DNA of 8,486 nt. Source: Thiobacillus sp. (lineage in GTDB: Bacteria; Pseudomonadota; Gammaproteobacteria; Burkholderiales; Thiobacillaceae). The translations under genes were made by a program, and so were the position numbers. The notes under the pieces were generated by a model. It worked only from the letters and a program-made list of their open reading frames with translations. It was not told where the DNA came from and ran no database searches. Every line of letters begins with the position of its first letter. The stretch's first letter is position 1. Location of the stretch: assembly GCA_018780025.1 (NCBI GenBank), contig JADMKH010000047.1, positions 1-8,486 of the forward strand, in the 5' to 3' direction. This document shows, piece after piece, positions 1 to 6,074 of the stretch.

Positions 1-286
1 AGCTGACGGCAACATGCGACTGCGCGGCGAGGTTGTAGATTTCGTCGGGCTGGACTTGCTGGATGATGCGGATGAGGCTGGAGCTGTCGGTGAGGTCGCC
101 GTGGTGCAGGATGAACTTGCGCTTGGTGACTTCGGGGCCTTCGTACAGGTGGTCGATGCGGTCGGTGTTGAACAGCGAGGTGCGGCGCTTGATGCCGTGC
201 ACTTCGTAGCCTTTGCCCAGCAGAAATTCGGCAAGGTAGGCGCCGTCCTGGCCGGTGACGCCGGTGATCAATGCTTTCTTATTCAC
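1..286 (-). CDS. gmd: GDP-mannose 4,6-dehydratase, N-terminal part (runs off window)
   Basis: This is the first 95 codons of a GDP-mannose 4,6-dehydratase; the rest lies beyond base 1. The enzyme converts GDP-D-mannose to GDP-4-keto-6-deoxymannose, the precursor of GDP-fucose, GDP-rhamnose and similar sugars used in surface polysaccharides. The visible protein opens with the extended SDR nucleotide-binding fingerprint TGVTGQDGAYLAE (residues 9-21). The Gmd-typical stretches GIKRR, FNTDRIDHLY and, near the edge, NLAAQSHV follow. The start is GTG at 284-286: an in-frame TGA lies only three codons upstream (293-295), and no ATG fits the conserved N-terminus. No clear Shine-Dalgarno sequence precedes it. 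The catalytic Thr/Glu/Tyr/Lys residues are outside the window. It lies 165 bases downstream of epsD on the same strand, consistent with one exopolysaccharide locus. The family call is firm, but the sugar made depends on genes not seen. Confidence 0.93.
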   Translation of the reverse strand, partial: MNKKALITGVTGQDGAYLAEFLLGKGYEVHGIKRRTSLFNTDRIDHLYEGPEVTKRKFILHHGDLTDSSSLIRIIQQVQPDEIYNLAAQSHVAVS

Positions 287-451
287 AGGTTTTCAAATTT
301 GAAGATGGGTTGAATAAACGTGTAGGGCTATACCCGGCGCCGCTCACCGCATAGCGGTCGAACGGCTTGGAAGATTTGGGCAGCCTGCACGCTGACAGCA
401 CACACACGACTGGCTGTCGCTTCGGGGAACAGCCTGTCTTCGTTTACTTGT
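287..451. other. Spacer between epsD and gmd
   Basis: These 165 bases hold no convincing gene. They contain a short perfect inverted repeat (ACCGC-ATA-GCGGT, 346-358), a weaker GC-rich hairpin (412-434) and part of an 8-base tandem repeat at the epsD stop. A TATAGC-like box lies near 327-332 when read on the minus strand, but I see no matching -35 element. It is therefore unclear whether gmd has its own promoter or is read from epsD. Confidence 0.5.
412..434 (-). terminator. Possible weak hairpin downstream of epsD
   Basis: GGCTGT and ACAGCC form a 6-bp stem around an 11-base loop, 18 bases past the epsD stop on the minus strand. On the epsD transcript the loop can close further through a C-CGAA-G tetraloop. 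No uridine run follows, so it is a poor intrinsic terminator. It could be an mRNA-stability structure, a Rho-type end or chance. Confidence 0.2.
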
Positions 452-461
452 TTACTTGTTT
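443..461. repeat. 8-base tandem repeat spanning the epsD stop codon
   Basis: TTTACTTG occurs twice in a row, followed by TTT (plus strand). The epsD stop codon (TAA on the minus strand, 452-454) lies inside the second copy. Because the unit is 8 bases, gain or loss of a copy would be out of frame, but it would fall at or after the stop and so change little of the protein. Confidence 0.7.
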
Positions 462-1414
462 TCTGTTGCGGCTTTGCTAGCGGGATCGTCATTTGCGGGC
501 GGGGCGGCCGAATCGACGGGTCTGGTTCCGCCTGCAGCAGGGGGCGGGGCCTGCTTGCCCGCCTCGGCAAACTTGCCGAGGTATTCAATCTTGGCGTGTG
601 CTTTCAACGCGTCCAGTTCGGCCTTCGCGGCGTTCTGGCGCGTTTGATTCTGAAGCAGGCGCGCAATGGCGGGCTTGGCCTGTTCAAGCGTAGCGGGCTG
701 CAATTTCGAATCGGCCAGCACGATGACCAGCAAGCCATCGGGCGAATTCACCACGAGCGCCTGGCCATTCGGCATTTGGGCCAGCTTGGGCAGGAGTTCC
801 AGCGGAAGCTGTTCAGCCGCTTTCACGCCCTCACCCACCTTAACGGGCAAATTCTCGCGCTGGAGCCATGCGGCAAAGTCGTTGAGTGTTTTAGACGCTG
901 CCAGCTGCGCGCGTATCGCCTCCTGCTTCTCCGGTCCCGCCTTGATCGAAAGCTCCTGGAGGCGGTAAATCTTGCGTTTGGCAAACAGCTCAGGATGCTG
1001 ATCGTAGTATGCGGTCACCTCGGCCTCGCTGGGTTCAACCGACTTGCCCAGTTTGCGATTCATGTACGCCTCGGCAAGAACCTGGCGCCGCGCGATGTCC
1101 AGCGCCTGCACCACCTCGGGATCCTGATCGAGTTTGTCCGTTACAGCCTTTTGCGCAGCCACTTCCAGGTCGACCAGACTCCGGGCGGCCTGCAGCCTGG
1201 CGGCGGCGGGCACGTCTGCATCGGGGTTGCCCAAGCGCTTGGCGACCTGTTCGACCTGCGCGGCAGGCAGTTCAGTTCCATTGACCTTCGCCGCCACTTC
1301 CATCGCCGGCTTGGCTTCAGTCGAGACCCCTTTTTGCCTGGAATCGCATCCTGCTGTGACCAGTGCAAGCAGCGCAACACTCAATGCCACATTTCTTGTC
1401 AGACCGTCAGTCAT
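452..1414 (-). CDS. epsD: EpsD-family peptidyl-prolyl cis-trans isomerase-like lipoprotein
   Basis: This 320-residue secreted lipoprotein of the SurA/PpiC-like class best fits the EpsD family found with exosortase-linked exopolysaccharide clusters. The N-terminus has a hydrophobic signal (about residues 8-20) and a lipobox TAGC with Cys23 as the lipidated residue. Asp24 at +2 is, by the E. coli rule, an inner-membrane retention signal. Residues about 38-135 are helical and resemble a SurA N-terminal chaperone domain (VNGTELPAAQVEQVAKRL, then a QKAVTDKLDQDPEV-like segment). Residues about 145-240 occupy the place of a rotamase core. The last 35 or so residues are rich in Pro, Ala and Asp and probably disordered. 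The start at 1412-1414 has an AAGAGGAG ribosome-binding site (1421-1428) six bases upstream; an ATG four bases earlier opens only a three-codon frame. It lies upstream of gmd. Isomerase activity is inferred from family, not visible. Role inferred: folding or export of polysaccharide machinery. Confidence 0.85.
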   Translation of the reverse strand: MTDGLTRNVALSVALLALVTAGCDSRQKGVSTEAKPAMEVAAKVNGTELPAAQVEQVAKRLGNPDADVPAAARLQAARSLVDLEVAAQKAVTDKLDQDPEVVQALDIARRQVLAEAYMNRKLGKSVEPSEAEVTAYYDQHPELFAKRKIYRLQELSIKAGPEKQEAIRAQLAASKTLNDFAAWLQRENLPVKVGEGVKAAEQLPLELLPKLAQMPNGQALVVNSPDGLLVIVLADSKLQPATLEQAKPAIARLLQNQTRQNAAKAELDALKAHAKIEYLGKFAEAGKQAPPPAAGGTRPVDSAAPPANDDPASKAATENK

Positions 1415-1681
1415 CCATGACTCCTCTTATTTCAGCATTTTCAAACGCCACATGGCTTAAATGGTACACCAAGGCACGCCGGGATAACCGATCCGCCACC
1501 AACCGGGATACAGTTTCTGACACGACGGACACGTCAAGCCCGCGTTTCGGCATGCGTTTGCAGCGCCTGCTGGAAGTGCCCTATGGAATTTCCCACAGAT
1601 GGCCCGCGCGCAAACTGCCCCGACTGCATTCAGCCGCGAACCTCGCGTGCTGCCATGCTATTCTGGGGGCCATTTTCGGGG
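1415..1681. other. Divergent intergenic region between epsD and the pilSR unit
   Basis: These 267 bases lie between two divergently transcribed units and should carry both promoters. Seen here are: a CCGGGATA direct repeat at 1479-1486 and 1503-1510; a GACACG direct repeat at 1519-1524 and 1528-1533; an extended -10-like box toward the plus-strand genes; and, on the minus strand, a TTGACG -35-like box (1532-1537) with a poor TGTATC box 19 bases on (1507-1512). Longer frames that cross this region have no family resemblance and look like chance. I found no correctly spaced sigma-54 (GG-N10-GC) site. Confidence 0.5.
1656..1664 (+). promoter_or_regulatory. Possible extended -10 promoter for the PP0621-pilS-pilR unit
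   Basis: TGCTATTCT has the TG-n-TATNNT form of an extended -10 element. It would start transcription near 1671, about 11-17 bases before the preferred start codons at 1682 or 1688. No recognisable -35 box sits at the right distance. The call is tentative, but if true it excludes the earlier ATG codons at 1583 and 1655. Confidence 0.3.
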
Positions 1682-1912
1682 ATGAACGTGCTCAAAATCT
1701 TATTGCTGATTGGCATCGGGCTGGTGGTGTGGGGGCTGATACGCGGCTTTAAGCGTTCGTTTGACACGCCGCCCGGGGATGCCAGCACACCAACAGCCGA
1801 AACCATGGTGAAATGCGCGTATTGCGGCGTCAATCTGCCCCGCAGCGAGGCCATTTATTCGCATGACGCGTTTTACTGTACGGCTGAGCACCAAAAACTA
1901 GGCCAATCATGA
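1682..1912 (+). CDS. PP0621-family small membrane protein with zinc-ribbon-like motif
   Basis: This 76-residue protein has one N-terminal membrane segment (residues about 4-20), a short basic patch (RGFKR) and a low-complexity linker. A compact cysteine motif follows: Cys45-x2-Cys48, then Cys66-x3-His70, with the conserved-looking phrase CGVNLPRSEA between. This layout resembles the PP0621 family of small proteins found beside pilS in betaproteobacteria and pseudomonads; their function is unknown. The cytoplasmic domain probably binds zinc. Start choice is uncertain. ATG 1682 is annotated; GTG 1688 has a better-placed GGGGA (1678-1682); ATGs at 1655 and 1583 would add an N-terminus that the family lacks. 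The gene overlaps pilS by four bases (ATGA), which implies translational coupling and a role near the sensor, though that is inference. Confidence 0.8.
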   Translation: MNVLKILLLIGIGLVVWGLIRGFKRSFDTPPGDASTPTAETMVKCAYCGVNLPRSEAIYSHDAFYCTAEHQKLGQS

Positions 1913-3492
1913 TTTCCGCGGCTGCCAGTTCGCCGCGTCCCGCCACACCTGGCTACTTCGCGTCGCACTGGCGCAGTCTTGATTATTTCAATCTCTATCG
2001 TCTGACGCTGGCTATGGCCCTGGTATTCGCCGGCACGGTATTCACCGATTCCGATTGGTTCCGCTCGGGGGCGGGAACACATTTCCAGGGATTTGCCTAC
2101 GCCTACCTGGTCGTCGCCGCGCTGTTTGTCCTCGGCATCCGGGCACGCTGGCCCGGTTTCCAGATCCAGCTTAGCGCGCATATCCTGTCAGACATCATTT
2201 TCGTGATGTTGCTGATGGCAACCAGCGACCGCTTGGCGAACGCCCTGGGCTTGCTGCTGGTGATCTCCATCGCTTCGGGTGGGCTCGTGGGGAGCGGACG
2301 ACTGACCTTGCTCTATGCCGCCATGGCCTCGATCGCGCTGCTGTTGCAGCACAGCTTTAGCGTACTGGGCGGCCGCACCGGGTTTGATAATTTTTTCCAG
2401 GTCGGTGTCTTGTGCGCAGGGTATTTTGTAATCGGCTGGCTGGCGCATGAGCTCACGCGACGCGCACTGCGCTCGGAACGCCTGGCACAACACCAGGCTG
2501 ACGAACTGGCCGTGCTCAATCGCATCAATGCCGTTGCCATCGAGAATTCCCCCGACGGCCTATTGGCCATACAGGGCAATGGAATCATTCGGCACGCCAA
2601 TCCACGCGCGATCACCCTGCTCGGAAATCCCGCGCCCATACGACCTGGCGTCACGCATATCGAGGCTTACGCGCCAGAACTGTCGCGGGTGCTGTCCAAG
2701 CAGATCAAGCCAGGCAAATCCGTCTCCGTGACTACGCCCGGCGCCCGGCTGCGTATACGCAGCATCCCGCTCGCCACGCCTGATGAAAGCCAGGTATGGG
2801 TGCTGGAAGACCAAAATCAGGCGGAGCAGGCGGCACAACGGCTCAAGCTCGCCGCGTTGGGACGGCTTACCGCCAATATCGCACACGAGATTCGAAACCC
2901 GCTCTCGGCCATCAGCCATGCGGCTCAATTGCTGGCTGAGGACACGCGCGATAGCGCGCAGGCGCGCCTGGCCGCAATCATCGAAAACAACGCTCGGCGA
3001 CTGGACCGACTGGTCGAGGAAGTATTGACACTGAACCGGCGAGACCGCCTCAGGCCCATCCTGTTTGACGGCACCACCCTTGCGAACCTGATCCATGAAC
3101 TGCGGCAAACTGAAGAAATCCGCCCCGACGCCGTCATAGTGAACATGGACTCAACTGCCACTTTCCAGTTCGACCCTGACCATTTGCGCCAGATTATGTG
3201 GAACCTGCTTCGGAACGCCTGGCGATTCTGCCAGAGGCAATCTGGAAGCATCCGTATTCGAATGCACACAGAGGAAGAACGTGTCCTGATCGACATTGAG
3301 GATGACGGGCCCGGCGTATCGGTGGAACATCAAGGCAAGCTTTTTGAACCCTTCTTCACGACTGACTCACAGGGAACAGGACTCGGGTTATTCCTGGCGC
3401 GCGAACTCGCCGAGGCCAATCATGCGGAACTGACTGGCCTTCCGGTCCCGCACGGCGCCTGTTTTCGTCTGGCGATCAGGAGGGCCGCTTAA
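1909..3492 (+). CDS. pilS: PilS-type membrane sensor histidine kinase
   Basis: This 527-residue kinase should phosphorylate the PilR encoded just downstream. In the classical system, PilS monitors pilin in the inner membrane and PilR drives pilA from a sigma-54 promoter. Residues about 25-185 form a membrane domain of roughly six hydrophobic segments, as in PilS. Residues about 205-290 look like a PAS domain (ENSPDGLLAI, IRHANPRA). The H-box is ANIAHEIRNPLS with His326 as the phosphorylation site. The N-box (NLLRNA, 432-437), G1 box (DDGPG, 465-469), F-box (LFEPFFTT) and G2 box (GTGLG, 489-493) are all intact, so the ATPase domain should be active. The ribosome-binding site is weak, fitting coupling to the preceding gene by the ATGA overlap. 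The stop overlaps the pilR start by one base. The pilin target is inferred from homology; no pilin gene is in view. Confidence 0.92.
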   Translation: MISAAASSPRPATPGYFASHWRSLDYFNLYRLTLAMALVFAGTVFTDSDWFRSGAGTHFQGFAYAYLVVAALFVLGIRARWPGFQIQLSAHILSDIIFVMLLMATSDRLANALGLLLVISIASGGLVGSGRLTLLYAAMASIALLLQHSFSVLGGRTGFDNFFQVGVLCAGYFVIGWLAHELTRRALRSERLAQHQADELAVLNRINAVAIENSPDGLLAIQGNGIIRHANPRAITLLGNPAPIRPGVTHIEAYAPELSRVLSKQIKPGKSVSVTTPGARLRIRSIPLATPDESQVWVLEDQNQAEQAAQRLKLAALGRLTANIAHEIRNPLSAISHAAQLLAEDTRDSAQARLAAIIENNARRLDRLVEEVLTLNRRDRLRPILFDGTTLANLIHELRQTEEIRPDAVIVNMDSTATFQFDPDHLRQIMWNLLRNAWRFCQRQSGSIRIRMHTEEERVLIDIEDDGPGVSVEHQGKLFEPFFTTDSQGTGLGLFLARELAEANHAELTGLPVPHGACFRLAIRRAA

Positions 3493-4805
3493 TGACACCC
3501 TCGCCCCGCATCCTGCTCGTCGATGACGAACCGGATCTGCTCGACCTGATGGAACTGACCCTCGTCAAAATGGGGCTGGAGACGGATCGGGCCGCCAGCG
3601 TGACCGAGGCGCGAGCCCGTCTCGCCAAAACACCCTATGACCTCTGCCTGACTGATATGAGACTGCCAGACGGCGAAGGCCTCGACGTCATTGCGTGCGC
3701 CAGTGCGCTGCCCCAGCCGGTGCCCGTGGCTGTCATTACAGCCTATGGCAATGCCGGCAATGCCGTCGCGGCACTCAAGGCGGGGGCTTTCGACTACCTC
3801 GCCAAGCCCGTCGCCCTCGATCAGTTGCGCACGCTGATCAAATCCGCGCTCAAAGTCCCGGAGATGCAAACCAATGATCCCGCCCGCCAGCTGATCGGCC
3901 GGTCAGGCGCCATGGAAGATATACGTACCCGCATAGCGAAGCTGGCGCGCACTCAGGCACCGGTCCACATCGCAGGAGAATCGGGCAGCGGCAAGGAGCT
4001 TGCCGCTCGACTCGTTCACCAGTTGGGTACGCGCTCAGATCATCCGTTTGTCGCGGTCAACTGTGGCGCCATCCCCGAAACCCTGATGGAAAGTGAATTC
4101 TTCGGATATCGCAAAGGCGCCTTCACAGGCGCGGATACCGATCGCGATGGCTTTTTTCAGGCGGCGGACGGTGGCACGTTATTTCTGGACGAGGTCGCCG
4201 ATTTGCCGCTGTCCATGCAGGTCAAGCTACTGCGCGTGTTGCAGGAAAAAAAGGTGCGCAAGGTAGGCGCTACCCAGGAAGAGCCCATTGATGTCCGCAT
4301 CATCAGCGCGACCCACCAGAACCTGGCCCGGCTGGTGGAAGAGGGGCGCTTTCGACAGGATCTGTATTACCGCCTCAACGTCATCGATCTGTGCATGCCC
4401 AGCTTGCGCGAACGCGCCGAAGACATTCCCGAAATAGCGCGTTTTCTACTCGAAAAACTCGGCCCCGGACACGCCAGACTGGACACGGAAGCCGAAAAAG
4501 CTCTGCGGGATTACGCGTTTCCCGGCAACGTCCGGGAGTTGGAAAACACACTGGAACGCGCACTGGCCCTCTGCGAAAACCACCTCATCACCGCCGCCGA
4601 TCTTAATCTGACGCCCAGCGTCGGCATAGCGCCCGAAACCTCGGGCAGCAAATATCCCTTGCAGGATTATCTCGATCAACAGGAACGGACCGCGATACTG
4701 GAAGCACTGGAACAGACCCGCTTCAATAAAACGGCGGCTGCCCGTGTGCTGGGTGTGACATTCCGCAGCCTGCGCTACCGGCTGGAGCGACTGGGTATAG
4801 AGTAA
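3492..4805 (+). CDS. pilR: PilR-type sigma-54-dependent response regulator
   Basis: This 437-residue activator is of the NtrC class, the partner of PilS. The receiver domain (residues 1-about 120) has Asp11/Asp12, the phospho-acceptor Asp55, Thr83 and Lys105. The AAA+ domain (about 135-370) has Walker A GESGSGKE (162-169), the sigma-54 contact loop GAFTGA (209-214) and Walker B LFLDE (230-234). The C-terminus (about 400-437) is a Fis-type helix-turn-helix (FNKTAAARVLGVT, then RSLRYRLERLG). All key motifs are intact, so it should open sigma-54 promoters. The ATG overlaps the pilS stop (TAATG), and a strong AGGAGGG site (3478-3484) lies seven bases upstream, inside pilS. It converges on the tRNA gene; a small GCCC/GGGC hairpin (about 4806-4818) follows the stop but has no T-run. 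Other NtrC-like roles cannot be excluded; the pairing and domain layout favour PilR. Confidence 0.93.
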   Translation: MTPSPRILLVDDEPDLLDLMELTLVKMGLETDRAASVTEARARLAKTPYDLCLTDMRLPDGEGLDVIACASALPQPVPVAVITAYGNAGNAVAALKAGAFDYLAKPVALDQLRTLIKSALKVPEMQTNDPARQLIGRSGAMEDIRTRIAKLARTQAPVHIAGESGSGKELAARLVHQLGTRSDHPFVAVNCGAIPETLMESEFFGYRKGAFTGADTDRDGFFQAADGGTLFLDEVADLPLSMQVKLLRVLQEKKVRKVGATQEEPIDVRIISATHQNLARLVEEGRFRQDLYYRLNVIDLCMPSLRERAEDIPEIARFLLEKLGPGHARLDTEAEKALRDYAFPGNVRELENTLERALALCENHLITAADLNLTPSVGIAPETSGSKYPLQDYLDQQERTAILEALEQTRFNKTAAARVLGVTFRSLRYRLERLGIE

Positions 4806-4845
4806 GCCCGCAGGGGGCCGATGGCGGCGCTGCTGCGCTGGAGTA

Positions 4846-4920
4846 TGGTGCCGCTTGTCGGATTTGAACTGACGACCTACCGCTTACAAGGCGGTTGCTC
4901 TACCCCTGAGCTAAAGCGGC
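4846..4920 (-). tRNA. tRNA-Thr (anticodon UGU)
   Basis: The minus strand folds as a full cloverleaf. The acceptor stem is GCCGCTT (4914-4920) with AAGCGGC (4850-4856); the D-stem is GCTC/GAGC with a seven-base loop; the anticodon stem is ACCGC/GCGGT around CTTGTAA, with the anticodon TGT complementary to 4886-4888; the T-loop is TTCAAAT. The discriminator is A and the 3' CCA is encoded (4846-4848). It reads ACA threonine codons. The T-stem GTCAG/CCGAC carries one A-C mismatch at the fourth pair (52/62), which is unusual. The gene lies 43 bases past the sspB stop on the same strand and converges with pilR. Confidence 0.96.
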
Positions 4921-4930
4921 AACGGGCGAC

Positions 4931-4959
4931 ATTATAGCGATGCCGCACGCATGTTTGAA
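4931..4959 (-). promoter_or_regulatory. Promoter of the tRNA-Thr gene
   Basis: On the minus strand a perfect TATAAT (4931-4936) follows TTCAAA (4954-4959, four of six to TTGACA) with a 17-base spacer. Transcription would begin about three to four bases before the mature tRNA 5' end. The bases after the -10 box are GTCGCCC, a GC-rich discriminator of the kind found at stringently controlled stable-RNA promoters. The -35 box starts only four bases past the sspB stop, so the tRNA can be made independently of sspAB. Confidence 0.8.
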
Positions 4960-4963
4960 AGAC

Positions 4964-5368
4964 TTACTTCACGACCTTTAACGTCGGCTTCGCTTTCGGC
5001 GGGACGGGCGTGCCACCCGACGGAGGTGAATCATCCGGGCCAGTGGCCCCCGCTGATTCAGTAGGCTCGAAATGCAGGCCCTGTCCATTCTCTCGCGCAA
5101 AGATGGCGGCAACGCGGTCCACGGGAATGGAAATCTCATGCGAGACGCCGCCGAACCGGGCCGAGAACTGGATCCAGTCGTTATCGAGCATGAGATTGCG
5201 CGTCGCGCCATCACTGATATTCATCACGATCTGGCCGTCCTTCACGTAGGCCATCGGTACGCGCGTGCGACTATCCACCGCAACGAGCAATTGCGGCGTG
5301 TAGCCTGAGTCGACGCACCATTGGTGCAGTGCGCGAATCAGGTAGGGCTTGGTGGAAAGCTCGGCCAA
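4964..5368 (-). CDS. sspB: ClpXP specificity-enhancing factor SspB
   Basis: This 134-residue adaptor delivers ssrA-tagged and other substrates to the ClpXP protease in the cytoplasm. The folded domain (residues about 5-100) opens with STKPYLIRALHQWC and contains NISDGATRNLMLDNDW and FSARFGG, as in betaproteobacterial SspB. A Pro/Gly/Asp-rich flexible linker follows (about 103-124). The chain ends in LKVVK, matching the C-terminal ClpX-docking (XB) motif of E. coli SspB (LRVVK). The start is TTG at 5366-5368: it places the N-terminus exactly where homologues begin, and no ATG is available nearby upstream before the sspA coding region. It starts 13 bases after the sspA stop, with an AGGCAGG-like weak ribosome-binding site between them, so the two genes are probably one operon. 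Confidence 0.93.
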   Translation of the reverse strand: MAELSTKPYLIRALHQWCVDSGYTPQLLVAVDSRTRVPMAYVKDGQIVMNISDGATRNLMLDNDWIQFSARFGGVSHEISIPVDRVAAIFARENGQGLHFEPTESAGATGPDDSPPSGGTPVPPKAKPTLKVVK

Positions 5369-5381
5369 GGGTGCCTGCCTG

Positions 5382-5981
5382 TTATTTGCGCAACGCTTTT
5401 TCAGTCGGCGTCAATGCGTTGATGAATGCCGGCCGGCTGAACAGGCGCTCGCGATACTTGAGTACCGGTGCAGCGACTTTGGGCAAGTCGATGCCGTAAT
5501 GCTCAAGACGCCACAACAGTGGCGCAATGGCCACGTCGAGCATGGAGAATTCGTCGTTCATCAGATACTTCTGCTTGGTCAGAATGGGTGTCAGCTGCGA
5601 AATGCTGTCGCGGATTTCCTGGCGAGCCTTGTCCGAACCTTTTCCCAGGCTGTGTTCCAGCGTGTTGACGTGGGTGAACAGGTCATGTTCAAAATTGAAC
5701 AGTACGAGTCGTGCGCGTGCGCGCATGACGGGATCCGGCGGCATCAGCTGCGGGTGGGGAAACCGCTCGTCGATGTATTCATTGATGATGTTCGATTCGG
5801 TCAAGACCAGATCACGCTCGATCAGCACTGGCATCTTGCCACTGGGGCTGATGCTGGCCACTTCTTCGGGCTTGTTGTGCATGTCGACATCAATGATTTC
5901 GAAATCCATATCCTTTTCGAACAGGACTATGCGGCAGCGGTGGCTATATGGATCGGTACTGCCGGAATATAAAGTCATCAT
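5382..5981 (-). CDS. sspA: Stringent starvation protein A (GST-fold RNA polymerase-associated protein)
   Basis: This 199-residue protein has a thioredoxin-like N-terminal GST domain (residues about 1-80) and a helical C-terminal domain (about 88-190). E. coli SspA binds RNA polymerase, lacks glutathione transferase activity and helps acid and stationary-phase survival. Similarity is clear in TDPYSHRCRIVLFEK, in ERFPHPQLMP (residues 72-81) and in DVAIAPLLWRL. The Pro-His-Pro (75-77) matches the surface pocket reported as essential in E. coli SspA. Two ATGs lie in tandem (5979-5981 and 5976-5978); AGGGAGCC about ten bases upstream favours the first. A strong hairpin separates it from petC, so it may have its own promoter in a leader of about 44 bases. 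It lies upstream of sspB with a short gap. An ordinary GST is unlikely given the sspB neighbour. Confidence 0.93.
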   Translation of the reverse strand: MMTLYSGSTDPYSHRCRIVLFEKDMDFEIIDVDMHNKPEEVASISPSGKMPVLIERDLVLTESNIINEYIDERFPHPQLMPPDPVMRARARLVLFNFEHDLFTHVNTLEHSLGKGSDKARQEIRDSISQLTPILTKQKYLMNDEFSMLDVAIAPLLWRLEHYGIDLPKVAAPVLKYRERLFSRPAFINALTPTEKALRK

Positions 5982-6020
5982 GACGGGGGCTCCCTATGGT
6001 GTTGCGTGTGTTTGATACTT

Positions 6021-6056
6021 AAAACGCCAACAGCCGGACACAGTCCGGCTGTTGGC
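6021..6056 (-). terminator. Strong intrinsic terminator of the pet operon
   Basis: A perfect 14-bp stem (6026-6039 paired with 6043-6056) closes on a three-base loop. On the minus strand it is followed by G and then four Ts (6021-6024). It begins 18 bases after the petC stop, so it should end most petABC transcripts. No T-run follows on the plus strand, so it acts toward sspA only. Short T-tract length suggests that some read-through into sspAB is possible. Confidence 0.85.
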
Positions 6057-6074
6057 TGAACGTTACGGCTGGAA

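Noticed and set aside
596..1420. Plus-strand frame of 274 codons opposite epsD
   Set aside because: It lies antisense to a gene with a clear lipobox, ribosome-binding site and family resemblance; its composition looks like a reverse-strand shadow.
1435..1450. TGGCGTTTGAAAATGC on the minus strand, resembling a sigma-54 promoter for epsD
   Set aside because: The GG and GC dinucleotides are 11 rather than 10 bases apart, and transcription from it would start inside or past the epsD ribosome-binding site.
1513..1537. TTGACG box with TGTATC downstream on the minus strand as an epsD promoter
   Set aside because: The -35 match is good, but the spacer is 19 bases and the -10 box matches only three of six, so it is mentioned in the spacer entry but not called.
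1363..1752. Plus-strand frame of 129 codons crossing the divergent spacer
   Set aside because: It overlaps the 5' end of epsD antisense and the PP0621 gene out of frame, and has no domain-like pattern.
4806..4818. GCCC-GCAGG-GGGC hairpin after pilR as a terminator
   Set aside because: The stem has only four pairs and no T-run on either strand, so it is not a convincing intrinsic terminator.
5349..5972. Plus-strand frame of 207 codons opposite sspA
   Set aside because: It is antisense to sspA, whose motifs are clear; no ribosome-binding site or family resemblance is visible.
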